DNA of 46,709 nt, taken from the NCBI GenBank assembly GCA_017526585.1, contig JAFXRC010000054.1, forward strand, positions 1 to 46,709, read 5' to 3'. The notes beneath the pieces are model-generated. The model was not told the DNA's origin and did not search any database. It was given only the letters and a program-made list of their open reading frames with translations. This document shows, in pieces, positions 31,446 through 39,282 of the stretch. Both the position numbers and the translations under genes were made by a program. The DNA is from Fibrobacter sp. (GTDB taxonomy: Bacteria; Fibrobacterota; Fibrobacteria; Fibrobacterales; Fibrobacteraceae). Position 1 is the first letter of the stretch; the number at the start of each line of letters is the position of its first letter.

Positions 31446-32357
31446 TTACTCGTACAGGCCCTTGCTGAAGTAGCGGTCGCCGCGGTCGGGGGCTACGAAC
31501 ACGATGTTTCCGCGGACGCCCGATGCGATGAGTTTCTTGGCAGCGGTGAACGCCGCACCCGAAGAGGAGCCTGCAAAGATTCCCTCTTTCTTGGCGAGTT
31601 CGCGAGCGCCGCCAAAGGCGTCGTCATCGTTGATTTTGATAACCTGATCCACGAGCGACATGTCCATGGTATCAGCGATAAAGTCGTTGCCGATTCCTTC
31701 GATGTTGTAGTCGCCATGTTCGCCGCCGCCCATGGTAGAGCCTATAGGGTCTGCGAGCACGCCCTTGATGTTCGGGTTCTTTTCCTTGAGCGCTTTCAGG
31801 ATTCCGCTGAAGGTGCCGCCGCTGCCTGCGCCAGCCACCACGTAATCCACATGCCCGTCGAGATCGTCATAGATTTCGGGGCCGGTGGTTTCGTAATGGG
31901 CCAGCGGGTTTGCCATGTTGCGGAACTGCCTGAGCGAAACAGAGCCGGGAATTTGCGTCAAGAGTTCTTCGGCCTTCTTTTCGGCGCCGAGCATTCCCTC
32001 TTCACGCGGGGTGTTGATGAGTTCTGCACCGAGGGCGCGCAATAGCGTCTGCTTTTCTTGCGAGAACTTGGTGGGCACAACGAATATCACACGGATGCCG
32101 CGGTTGAGAGCCGCGAAGGCGATACCGAGGCCGGTGTTGCCTGCGGTGGCTTCGACAATGGTTCCACCCGGTTTCAGGAGACCCTTTTCAATCGCGTCGT
32201 TCACCATGTAAAGGCCGGTGCGGTCCTTCACGCTACCCGAGGGATTCCAAAGCTCGAGTTTGGCAAACAGGTTTACACCTTCGGGGAGTCCCACGTGCGT
32301 AAGCTTTACAAGCGGAGTCTTCCCGATTAAAGATTGCATTGATTCATAGTAATGCAT
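31446..32357 (-). CDS. mccA: Cystathionine beta-synthase/cysteine synthase family (MccA-like)
   Basis: A 303-residue PLP enzyme of the CysK/CBS family. PLP Lys43 is in NPSGSVKDRTG. The substrate loop reads EATAGNTGLG, closer to MccA (YrhA) of Bacillus than to the EPTSGNTG of CysK. The FVVPTKFSQEKQ and LRQFRNMANPLAHYETTGPEI blocks also match MccA as I remember it. It probably condenses O-acetylserine with homocysteine to cystathionine, the first step of reverse transsulfuration; plain cysteine synthase activity is possible. It follows mccB by one base in an operon controlled by a Cys-codon leader. Confidence 0.88.
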   Translation of the reverse strand: MHYYESMQSLIGKTPLVKLTHVGLPEGVNLFAKLELWNPSGSVKDRTGLYMVNDAIEKGLLKPGGTIVEATAGNTGLGIAFAALNRGIRVIFVVPTKFSQEKQTLLRALGAELINTPREEGMLGAEKKAEELLTQIPGSVSLRQFRNMANPLAHYETTGPEIYDDLDGHVDYVVAGAGSGGTFSGILKALKEKNPNIKGVLADPIGSTMGGGEHGDYNIEGIGNDFIADTMDMSLVDQVIKINDDDAFGGARELAKKEGIFAGSSSGAAFTAAKKLIASGVRGNIVFVAPDRGDRYFSKGLYE

Positions 32358-32358
32358 A

Positions 32359-33519
32359 TTATGCTTCCTTCGCGGCGTTGATGCCGGCGTTCAAATCCAA
32401 GATAATGTCATCGACTTTTTCGATACCTACAGACAAACGAATCAGTCCGTCGGTAATACCCACCTTCTCGCGAATTTCCTTCGGAATAGAAGCGTGGGTC
32501 ATGGTAGCCGGATGGCATACGAGGCTTTCAACACCGCCCAAACTTTCGGCCAGCGAAATCAGCTGCAAAGCCTTGAAGAATTTCTTGATGTCATAATTCT
32601 CGTAAAGTTCAAACGAAATCATGGCGCCACCGTTCTTGGCCTGTTTCTTGTTGATTTCGTAGCCCTGAGCATTGGGGAGGCCCGGATAATACACGTGCTT
32701 TACGGCTTCGTGCTGTTCCAGGTAGCGGGCAATGCGTTCCGCATTTTCGGTGTGGCGATCGAGGCGCACGCCAAGCGTCTTGATGCCGCGAATCAAGAGG
32801 AAGGAATCGAAGGGGCCGAGCACGGCGCCCACGGCATTCTGGTTGAACGCGAGCTTTTCTGCGATTTCTTTATTGTTGGTCACTGCAAGGCCAGCCACCA
32901 CATCGCTATGGCCGCCCAAGTACTTGGTCGCAGAATGCACCACGATGTCGGCGCCAAGTTCCAGCGGACGCTGCAAATAAGGCGTCATGAAGGTGTTATC
33001 GACAATGGTCAAAATTCCGTGCTTCTTGGCGATGGCAGCGACGCCAGCCAAGTCCGTCACGGTCAGGAGCGGGTTCGCCGGGCTTTCGATAAAGAAAGCC
33101 TTCACGTCGGGCGTCACCTTGGTATCGAGCGTTGCCAAGTCGGTGGTATCTTCGATAGAATAGGTAACGCCGAGGTTCTTGAATACCTTGTCCAAAACGC
33201 GGAAGGTTCCGCCATAAACGTTGCTAGAGATAATGATGCGGTCACCCTGCTTAAAAAGCGAAAGCACCGTAGAAGTTGCAGCCATGCCGCTACCAAAAGC
33301 AAAGCCCGCCACACCGCCTTCGAGGTCGGCAATCAACGCTTCGAGCGCTGCGCGAGTGGGGTTACCCGTGCGGGAATATTCCCAGCCGGTGTTTTCGCCG
33401 AGCCCCGCTTGCTTGTAGGTAGAAGTCTGGTAAATAGGCACATTGACAGCGCCCGTGACAGCATCGCCGTCGATTCCACCGTGAATGAGTTTCGTTTCGA
33501 TATACTTTGAAGTTGACAT
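32359..33519 (-). CDS. mccB: Cystathionine gamma-lyase/synthase (MccB-like)
   Basis: A 386-residue Cys/Met-metabolism PLP enzyme. Motifs: HGGIDGDAVTGAVNVPIYQ, YEYSRTGNPTRAALE-like stretch at residues of about 47-61, FGSGMAATSTVL, IVDNTFMTPYLQRPL and PLP Lys in VVHSATKYLGGHSDVV. The order of the operon (mccB then mccA) and the resemblance to Bacillus MccB favour the lyase, splitting cystathionine to cysteine; MetB-type synthase activity cannot be excluded. A 228-nt leader carries a Cys-rich leader peptide and terminator. AAGGATTTAAA precedes the ATG. The product, cysteine, fits the Cys-codon control. Confidence 0.9.
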   Translation of the reverse strand: MSTSKYIETKLIHGGIDGDAVTGAVNVPIYQTSTYKQAGLGENTGWEYSRTGNPTRAALEALIADLEGGVAGFAFGSGMAATSTVLSLFKQGDRIIISSNVYGGTFRVLDKVFKNLGVTYSIEDTTDLATLDTKVTPDVKAFFIESPANPLLTVTDLAGVAAIAKKHGILTIVDNTFMTPYLQRPLELGADIVVHSATKYLGGHSDVVAGLAVTNNKEIAEKLAFNQNAVGAVLGPFDSFLLIRGIKTLGVRLDRHTENAERIARYLEQHEAVKHVYYPGLPNAQGYEINKKQAKNGGAMISFELYENYDIKKFFKALQLISLAESLGGVESLVCHPATMTHASIPKEIREKVGITDGLIRLSVGIEKVDDIILDLNAGINAAKEA

Positions 33520-33572
33520 TTTAAATCCTTTGGCGCTTGTGTTGCCGCGCCGCGCATTGATGAAAGTTTGAA

Positions 33573-33611
33573 TAAAAAAAATCCCGCTCAGGAATTGTAT
33601 CTGAGCGGGAT
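33573..33611 (-). terminator. Attenuator terminator in the mccB leader
   Basis: On the minus strand, ATCCCGCTCA-N11-TGAGCGGGAT followed by TTTTTTTATT. The stem is perfect (10 bp; arms 33602-33611 and 33581-33590). It lies between the leader peptide and mccB. Its 5' arm can instead pair with TTGAGCGGG at the leader-peptide stop codon (33655-33663), giving the antiterminator. Confidence 0.92.
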
Positions 33612-33659
33612 CGTGTTTAGAGTCTTGTTAAACCAATAGCCTAAAAACTAGTCGCCCGC

Positions 33660-33719
33660 TCAACATCGACACACGCAACACACGTTGCAGAATTTCTTTG
33701 AAAAGGCAGGTGAATTCAT
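33660..33719 (-). CDS. Cys-rich leader peptide of the mccBA operon (19 aa)
   Basis: A 19-codon ORF, ATG at 33719 and TGA at 33660-33662. The peptide ends in CNVCCVCRC: five Cys codons among the last nine. An AGGAAA lies 13 nt upstream, weak but usable. The predicted transcription start (33746) is 27 nt before it. The stop codon is the first part of TGAGCGGG, the segment that can pair with the terminator's 5' arm. A ribosome that stalls on Cys codons would leave this segment free (antitermination), and one that reaches the stop would cover it (termination). A GCAAC-GTGT-GTTGC hairpin inside the Cys codons may pause polymerase. Confidence 0.85.
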   Translation of the reverse strand: MNSPAFSKKFCNVCCVCRC

Positions 33720-33730
33720 CGTGATTTCGT

Positions 33731-33751
33731 TTCCTATAATTTTTGTAGGAA
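33731..33751 (-). promoter_or_regulatory. CCTAC-type palindrome at the mccB transcription start
   Basis: On the minus strand, TTCCTAC-AAAAATT-ATAGGAA, one mismatch, over the predicted start (33746). It is nearly the same as the element at the AhpD/ABC start (27036-27052). Confidence 0.7.
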
Positions 33752-33752
33752 T

Positions 33753-33781
33753 AATATAGGCAAAAAGTTTCTCGCTGTCAA
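33753..33781 (-). promoter_or_regulatory. mccBA promoter
   Basis: Minus strand TTGACA (33776-33781), a 17-bp spacer and TATATT (33753-33758). This is a full-consensus -35. Confidence 0.85.
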
Positions 33782-33819
33782 CAAAAAACAGGCTAATTGG
33801 TTATACTATTTTTCTTTGG

Positions 33820-33846
33820 TTTGTTATAGTTTAAAACGATAACCAG
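33820..33846. promoter_or_regulatory. LysR-type site upstream of mccBA
   Basis: TTTGTTATAG-N7-CGATAACCAG contains GTTAT-N11-ATAAC. The centre (33833) is at -87. It overlaps the last codons of the histidine phosphatase gene. Confidence 0.7.
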
Positions 33847-34505
33847 CCTGTTTCTAGGCCGGTCACGGGAACAATGCGGCGGGGAGTTTTTGCATCTGCG
33901 CCCGTCACGACCGCCATTCCGGTGAGGTAGTTCATCCAGCGTTGCGGCGTAAAGGTCATCTTGCAAAAGTGCGTGAGACACGGGACCACCCACGCATCGT
34001 GCGTTGCGAAAATATTAAAGCGGGCGCCACCCTTTTCAAGCATCATCGAAAGCATTTCTTCGGAGCGCGCGGCCAATGGCGCAAACGCTTCTTTATCGCC
34101 GCGCGGGTTACCTGCAGCTTCATTTTGTAGCCATTCGCAAATGCCTTCGTAAAAACCGGCGCGCAGCACCTTGGTGTATTCGTCGTAATCTTGAACAAAG
34201 TATTCCGCTAGGCAATCCATCTTTTGTATCAACGGATTTTGGATGCCGCGTCCAAGGCCAATATTCAAAGCCGTCTCCATGCAACGGCCTACCGGACTCG
34301 AAAAGAAACTCATATCGCCTTCGGCAGGAATGCACTTGCCAAGCGACAAGGCCTGCTCGCGCCCACGCTCCGTAAGGCCCACATGCGCACCAAAGTCAGG
34401 ATCCTCAGGAGTTATATGCCTGCGTTCCCCGTGACGCACCAACAGGAATACGCGTTCGTCAGCGGCAAGGGATTCAAAAAACTTCGCAGCCGGTACAAAT
34501 TCCAT
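33831..34505 (-). CDS. Histidine phosphatase (phosphoglycerate mutase-like)
   Basis: A 224-residue enzyme of the histidine phosphatase superfamily. The catalytic RHGE motif (FLLVRHGERRHI, His at about residue 25) is near the N-terminus. Supporting residues are in FFSSPVGRCMETA (Arg), the acidic CLAEYF, and the second catalytic His in FATHDAWVVP. The substrate is unknown. It starts on the base next to the PAP2 stop codon, so the two are translationally coupled. Its 3' end contains a LysR-type operator for mccBA. Confidence 0.9.
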   Translation of the reverse strand: MEFVPAAKFFESLAADERVFLLVRHGERRHITPEDPDFGAHVGLTERGREQALSLGKCIPAEGDMSFFSSPVGRCMETALNIGLGRGIQNPLIQKMDCLAEYFVQDYDEYTKVLRAGFYEGICEWLQNEAAGNPRGDKEAFAPLAARSEEMLSMMLEKGGARFNIFATHDAWVVPCLTHFCKMTFTPQRWMNYLTGMAVVTGADAKTPRRIVPVTGLETGWLSF

Positions 34506-35105
34506 CTAAGCCCCGACACCGATCGCCGCAAGAACAGTCGGCGAGCAAAGGACCCATATTGCATGCGCAATCGCAAAGCTCAAAACACCCAGCAAGAAAC
34601 CGCAAATAATATCAGTCAGCCAGTGCACGCCAAAGTACACGCGCAAAAGCCCCCACGTAAGCGGCAAGAGCATCATGATCCAGCCGTACTGCGGCACCGC
34701 ATAAAATACCGCCGAGGCCACCGCCAAGTTGTTCATGGTATGGCCAGACGGAAAGCTGTACTTGTCGAGAGGCGGAACTTCCGCCTTGATTTGCGGATTA
34801 GCCGCAAAGGGTCTAGGGCGCTTCGTACTAAGCTTGACGCCCTCGTACAAGGCAAGCGAAACCACCACAGCAACCAGGGCCTGCGCCAAAATCGGCCAAA
34901 ATGCCGACCAGCCCAAATGTAAAAAGAGCACCATTGCAAACGCGCCCCAAATGTAACCGTCGCCCAGGCGCACATAGAACTTGAGAAACTTAGTCGTCTT
35001 CGCTGAAAAATGCCGGTTCGTCCAATACACCGACACGCGATTGTCAAACTCTGCGATTTTCTTGAACATCGGGGTAAATGTAGATTTTTCACTCGGCGCC
35101 GCCAC
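34506..35105 (-). CDS. PAP2-family membrane phosphatase
   Basis: A 199-residue integral membrane phosphatase with five to six TM segments. The three catalytic motifs are KLSTKRPRP (motif 1), FPSGHTM (motif 2) and LRVYFGVHWLTDI (motif 3). Such enzymes dephosphorylate undecaprenyl pyrophosphate or phosphatidic lipids on the outer face of the inner membrane. The start is GTG 35105 (AGGAA upstream) or ATG 35069, where TACATTTA lies 5 nt before the codon and would give a leaderless mRNA. Co-transcribed with the histidine phosphatase, and divergent from ackA. Confidence 0.88.
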   Translation of the reverse strand: MAAPSEKSTFTPMFKKIAEFDNRVSVYWTNRHFSAKTTKFLKFYVRLGDGYIWGAFAMVLFLHLGWSAFWPILAQALVAVVVSLALYEGVKLSTKRPRPFAANPQIKAEVPPLDKYSFPSGHTMNNLAVASAVFYAVPQYGWIMMLLPLTWGLLRVYFGVHWLTDIICGFLLGVLSFAIAHAIWVLCSPTVLAAIGVGA

Positions 35106-35153
35106 GCCAAAATTCCTATTTTATTAGCCGTTAAAACTAAAAAGGAAACTACA

Positions 35154-36326
35154 ATGCGCGTACTCGTTCTTAATTGCGGCAGCTCCTCGGTCAAGTTCGC
35201 CGTTATCGACACCCAGACCAAAGAATCCATCTCCAGCGGCCTCGTCGAAAATATCGGCGTGAACGGCCACGTGAAGGCAAAGGGCCCCGAAGGCAACATC
35301 GACTTCAATTTCGACTGCCCCACGCACGCCGAAGCCGTCGCCGAAGTGCAGAAGTTCCTCGCCGAACAGGAGCTCACCGACACCATCGAAGCCATCGGCC
35401 ATCGCGTAGTGCACGGCGGCAAGTACGTGAAGAGCGAAAAGGTGACGCAGGAAGTCATTGACTACATCCGCAGCATCACGCTGTTCGCCCCACTGCACGA
35501 ACCCGCACACGCCACCGGCATGGAATGCGCCACCAAGTTCTTCCCGGGCCTCCCGCAGGTCGCCGTGTTCGACACCGCCTTCCACCAGACCATGCCGCGC
35601 AAGGCTTACCTCTACGGCATCCCCTACAAGTTCTACGAAGAAGACAAGATCCGCCGCTACGGCGCCCACGGCACAAGCCACCGCTTCGTGACCGGCGAAG
35701 CCGCCAAGATTCTCGGCAAAAAGCCGGAAGACTGCTGCTTCATTACCGCTCACCTCGGTAACGGTTCCAGCTGCTCCGCCATTCTGAACGGCCAGTGCGT
35801 TGATACCACCATGGGCTTCACCCCGCTCGAGGGCCTCATCATGGGCACCCGCTCCGGCTCCCTTGACCCGGCCATCCTCTTCTTCATCAGCAAGAAGTAC
35901 GGTTACGATATCGACCGCCTCGACAAGCTAGTGAACAAGGAATCGGGCCTGCTCGGCCTCTCCGGACTCTCTAACGACATGCGCACCCTGACGCAGGCCG
36001 CAAGCGAAGGCCACGTGGGCGCACAGATTGCCCTCGAAACGTTCGCCTACAGGCTCACCCGCGAAATCGGCGGCATCGCCATGGCTCTCCCGCGCATCGA
36101 CGCACTGGTGTTCACCGGCGGTATCGGCGAGAACAGCAAGCTTGTCCGCAAGATGGCCATGGACAACCTCAAGATTCTCGGCTACCAGATTGACGAAGCC
36201 CGCAACGAAAAGAACGGCAAGGAATCCGGCCACATCATTAGCAAGGACGGCACCCCGACCGCCATGGTCGTCGCCACCAACGAAGAACTCCTCATCGCCC
36301 TCGACACCGAAGCTCTGGTGAAGTAA
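35154..36326 (+). CDS. ackA: Acetate kinase
   Basis: A 390-residue enzyme that makes ATP from acetyl phosphate and ADP, the last step of acetate fermentation. The start is ATG 35154 (AAAAGGAAAC upstream); the frame runs 48 codons further up but without signals. The ASKHA-fold motifs are visible: LVLNCGSSSVKFAV, GHRVVHGG, VAVFDTAFHQTMP, AHLGNGSS, TTMGFTPLEGLIMGTRSG and TGGIGEN. Phosphotransacetylase is not adjacent. A strong terminator follows. It fits an acetate- and succinate-producing anaerobe. Confidence 0.98.
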   Translation: MRVLVLNCGSSSVKFAVIDTQTKESISSGLVENIGVNGHVKAKGPEGNIDFNFDCPTHAEAVAEVQKFLAEQELTDTIEAIGHRVVHGGKYVKSEKVTQEVIDYIRSITLFAPLHEPAHATGMECATKFFPGLPQVAVFDTAFHQTMPRKAYLYGIPYKFYEEDKIRRYGAHGTSHRFVTGEAAKILGKKPEDCCFITAHLGNGSSCSAILNGQCVDTTMGFTPLEGLIMGTRSGSLDPAILFFISKKYGYDIDRLDKLVNKESGLLGLSGLSNDMRTLTQAASEGHVGAQIALETFAYRLTREIGGIAMALPRIDALVFTGGIGENSKLVRKMAMDNLKILGYQIDEARNEKNGKESGHIISKDGTPTAMVVATNEELLIALDTEALVK

Positions 36327-36353
36327 GTCGCGACGTTCGCAAACCATTAAGAA

Positions 36354-36381
36354 AGGCTCCGCATCGCGGAGCCTCTTTTTT
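36354..36381 (+). terminator. ackA terminator
   Basis: Perfect 9-bp stem AGGCTCCGC-atc-GCGGAGCCT followed by CTTTTTT. A second hairpin CCCCGC-ctgc-GCGGGG lies at 36392-36407 and faces the end of the next gene. Confidence 0.95.
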
Positions 36382-36421
36382 ATAGTCTAGACCCCGCCTG
36401 CGCGGGGATTAAAATTGCAGG

Positions 36422-39103
36422 TTACTTAATTGTCCAGCTCTGGCGATTCACCTGCAGAATCTTTCTGCCCTGCACCTGAGCAGCAGCATTACGCACGTCA
36501 GCTTCGCTGACCGGGAGCTTCGCCTGCCACATCACACGGCCCTGCATGTCGAAGATTGCCACAGAGCCCTGGCTTGCGAGGATAGCGTTCTGCCAGCTAG
36601 CCTTCGGAGTTGCAATCACCGGAGCGATTGCAGTCGGTTTTTCCTTGGCAACCACCAGCAACCTGTATGTGCCGGAAAATTCGCCGTCGCTCACAGTAAT
36701 AGAAACAGGGAACATCGTAGTGGGCGTAATCTCAGCATCCTTTGTCGTTGCAACAGAAAGGATTCCGCCTTCCACAGACCAGACAAACATATCCGTCTTC
36801 TTAATCGGTTCAACCTTGAAGGTCAAGGAGTCTCCGTCAGGATCAACAACATTGCTGTTCATGTCATACTGGAGGTCCCATGTAGCACCAAGACCGGCAT
36901 ACAAGGTGTCGACGGTCTTCGTAATCGACGGACGGTCATTCACGCAGGCAATCACTGCAGGGATGGCGAAATCACGCGTTGCGCCCTTGGAATCCTTGGC
37001 GACTACGATAACCTCGGCATTACCACAGGCGTTCTTGACCGACCTGATCTGGATGGCGCCCGTCGAAGCAATCACTGTCGGGGCAAGCAGGCTATCGTCG
37101 CTGCGGGCCGTGAAGGTCAGCGCCGTCGGTTCATCAAGGTCATCGGTAAACCAAGTCTGCATTTCTTTTTTCAGGAAGGTCACCGCTCCGCTGAAGTCTT
37201 CCTTGAGTGCAGCAAGACGCTTGCCAACCGTGTCAGCGACACCGGCGACGATCTGCGGGGGCTGGTTCTTATATTCGACCGTGAGGATGACTGTTGCCGT
37301 ATCCGAAGAGTCTCCATCGGCGTTCACGACAATATAGCGGAATGAATCGAGACCTTTATAATGTCCGGCGTCGTAGGTGAACGAACCATCTTTAGCAAGC
37401 GTCACCGTTCCTTCGCCAGCGTCTTCCACGAGTACCGCGGTAAGGGCGGACTTCGGATTGTCGGGGTTCAGGTCGTTCTTCAGCACGCCGGGCTTCGCTA
37501 TTTTGTTCAGAGAATCTTGCACAACTTTGTAGCTGTCATCATTGGCAACTGGCATATCTTTGACGTCAAGCACATTCACAAAGAAGTTGACGCCGACAGA
37601 ATCCTTACCGGACTTAGCCCAGAAGGTAAGCTTTGCTAGACCATTAGCATTGGCAATCGGGGTGAGCAGAATATAGTGGGAACCGGCGGCATGGCTGTAC
37701 TCGGCCTTTACGACTCCACTGGAGGTTACACCATAGGTTACAGATTCGAGACCGTCGGGGTCATCAACGACGAATGCCGTTGCGGGAATTTCGAAGGCGT
37801 CCGTCGTATCCGGGTCGAAGTCTTCTGCAAGTTTGAGGGTGTCCTTGAAAAGGTCCTCGTCGTAGCTCACCAAAACCATCGGATCGTTCACTGCGGTCAC
37901 ATTGATGGTTGCCGTTGCGGGCTTGCTTTCATTGGTTCCGTCGCTGATGGTATAAGTGAAGGTATCCGTTCCGTTGAAGTCCGGGTTGGGAGTGTAAGTG
38001 AAGGCTCCGTTCAGGTTGCCCGCAGAATTCGTTTCCATTTCAAGCACGCCGTTTTCCGGTTCACTCGTAACAGTGATTATCAGTGGGAGCGCAGAGTTCG
38101 GGTCATCGACATCGTAGTCGTTTTTCAGGAGACCGTTCGTAACCTTGACCTTGAGGACGGAGTCTTCCTTAACCGTGTAGGTGTCGTTCACTGCGACCGG
38201 CGCGTTTTCCCTATCCTTGACTGTTACGGTGAGCGTGTACGAGATGGCTTCATTTTCGCCGTCATCTGCTTGCAAGACAACCGTTGCAGTACCATTTGTA
38301 TTGGCTGCTGCTACCATGTAGATATGGTCACTCAGTTCATAAGAAGTCTTTGACTTGATAAACGAAGCGTTTGCCTTTCCTGCCGTAATCAAAGCAGATA
38401 CAGTAGCATCACCGTCTTCATCGCTGAAAATCGTGGAAAGGTCAATGTCCAGGGTGTCACCTTCGTTCAATGTGGCGGTTCCCGATTCAGCTCCCACATA
38501 GACAGGGGGCTTGGTCTCGCACTTGTCACCGAGAACGATGCTTGCAATTTCAACCGTGTTGGTATTGAGAGTCGTAGTCGCGTGGGTGTTCTTGAAACCG
38601 AACTGGACACCCATCTGCTGGGCAATGTTCCAAGAGACGGCTGGCGTAGATTTCCATCCCTGCTTCAGGTCGGCAAAGGCGATGAACTGTTTTTTGAAAA
38701 CGCTGGAAGCCTTAAGCTCCGAGCCATAGTAGTTGTCATCGGAGATCGTGGACTGCTTGAAGTCCACACGGAAAGGCGCCGTGGACTTGTAAATCAGGCA
38801 CATGCCCTTGTAACCGGAAAGCGAAACCGGAACATCCTTATAGGATGAGTTCTGTTTCCATGCGAAACCGAAGCCGGCTCCGTTGCTAGTGTTGCCAGCC
38901 TTAGCCTTCATGACGGCGACCTTGACATTCTCCGCAGTCGTAGAAGTATCAATGGAAGCCCCGGTGCCGTAGTCGTAGGAATACCAGTAGGCGGGAGCCA
39001 TGTCACCATCACCCTCGGGTCCCCAAACCGTTGCTGTAGCTGCGTAGGCGGCACTTGCCAGGATGCCCAAGGCACCCAAATATGAAACCATCTTTTTCAC
39101 CAT
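36422..39103 (-). CDS. Large exported protein with CBM-like and cadherin/Ig-like repeats
   Basis: An 893-residue secreted protein. The start is the ATG at 39103 (AGAGGT upstream), where the signal peptide begins; cleavage is likely after AYA (about residue 22). Residues of about 25-195 look like a jelly-roll domain related to CBM11/CIA30 (WYSYDYGTG, FGFAWKQ, FVAF-like strands). Then come five or six tandem Ig/cadherin-like domains, two of the tandem-95 type (VNDTYTVKEDS, LLKNDYDVDDPNS; NDDSYKVVQDS, LKNDLNPDNP). The last 60 residues (VAIFDMQGRVMWQAKL, ending QSWTIK) resemble a type IX-style C-terminal sorting domain. It may bind plant cell-wall glycans, which is inference. Confidence 0.88.
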   Translation of the reverse strand: MVKKMVSYLGALGILASAAYAATATVWGPEGDGDMAPAYWYSYDYGTGASIDTSTTAENVKVAVMKAKAGNTSNGAGFGFAWKQNSSYKDVPVSLSGYKGMCLIYKSTAPFRVDFKQSTISDDNYYGSELKASSVFKKQFIAFADLKQGWKSTPAVSWNIAQQMGVQFGFKNTHATTTLNTNTVEIASIVLGDKCETKPPVYVGAESGTATLNEGDTLDIDLSTIFSDEDGDATVSALITAGKANASFIKSKTSYELSDHIYMVAAANTNGTATVVLQADDGENEAISYTLTVTVKDRENAPVAVNDTYTVKEDSVLKVKVTNGLLKNDYDVDDPNSALPLIITVTSEPENGVLEMETNSAGNLNGAFTYTPNPDFNGTDTFTYTISDGTNESKPATATINVTAVNDPMVLVSYDEDLFKDTLKLAEDFDPDTTDAFEIPATAFVVDDPDGLESVTYGVTSSGVVKAEYSHAAGSHYILLTPIANANGLAKLTFWAKSGKDSVGVNFFVNVLDVKDMPVANDDSYKVVQDSLNKIAKPGVLKNDLNPDNPKSALTAVLVEDAGEGTVTLAKDGSFTYDAGHYKGLDSFRYIVVNADGDSSDTATVILTVEYKNQPPQIVAGVADTVGKRLAALKEDFSGAVTFLKKEMQTWFTDDLDEPTALTFTARSDDSLLAPTVIASTGAIQIRSVKNACGNAEVIVVAKDSKGATRDFAIPAVIACVNDRPSITKTVDTLYAGLGATWDLQYDMNSNVVDPDGDSLTFKVEPIKKTDMFVWSVEGGILSVATTKDAEITPTTMFPVSITVSDGEFSGTYRLLVVAKEKPTAIAPVIATPKASWQNAILASQGSVAIFDMQGRVMWQAKLPVSEADVRNAAAQVQGRKILQVNRQSWTIK

Positions 39104-39142
39104 AATTGACCTCTTATGATTTCCCAATTTAATCCATCATTC

Positions 39143-39173
39143 CAAATCTAATTTAAGAACGTCAATAATGCAA
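39143..39173 (-). promoter_or_regulatory. Promoter of the large exported protein
   Basis: Minus strand TTGCAT (39168-39173), a 17-bp spacer and TAGATTTG (39143-39150), matching TAnnTTTG. Confidence 0.65.
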
Positions 39174-39282
39174 CTTGGAATATTACAAAATTGCGTTTTA
39201 CGCCTTTAATACGTAAACTTTTATAAACAGACCGAAGGCGCCAGTCCAATTTTTGGGGAGGAAAGCAACCCCTAAAGCGCCG

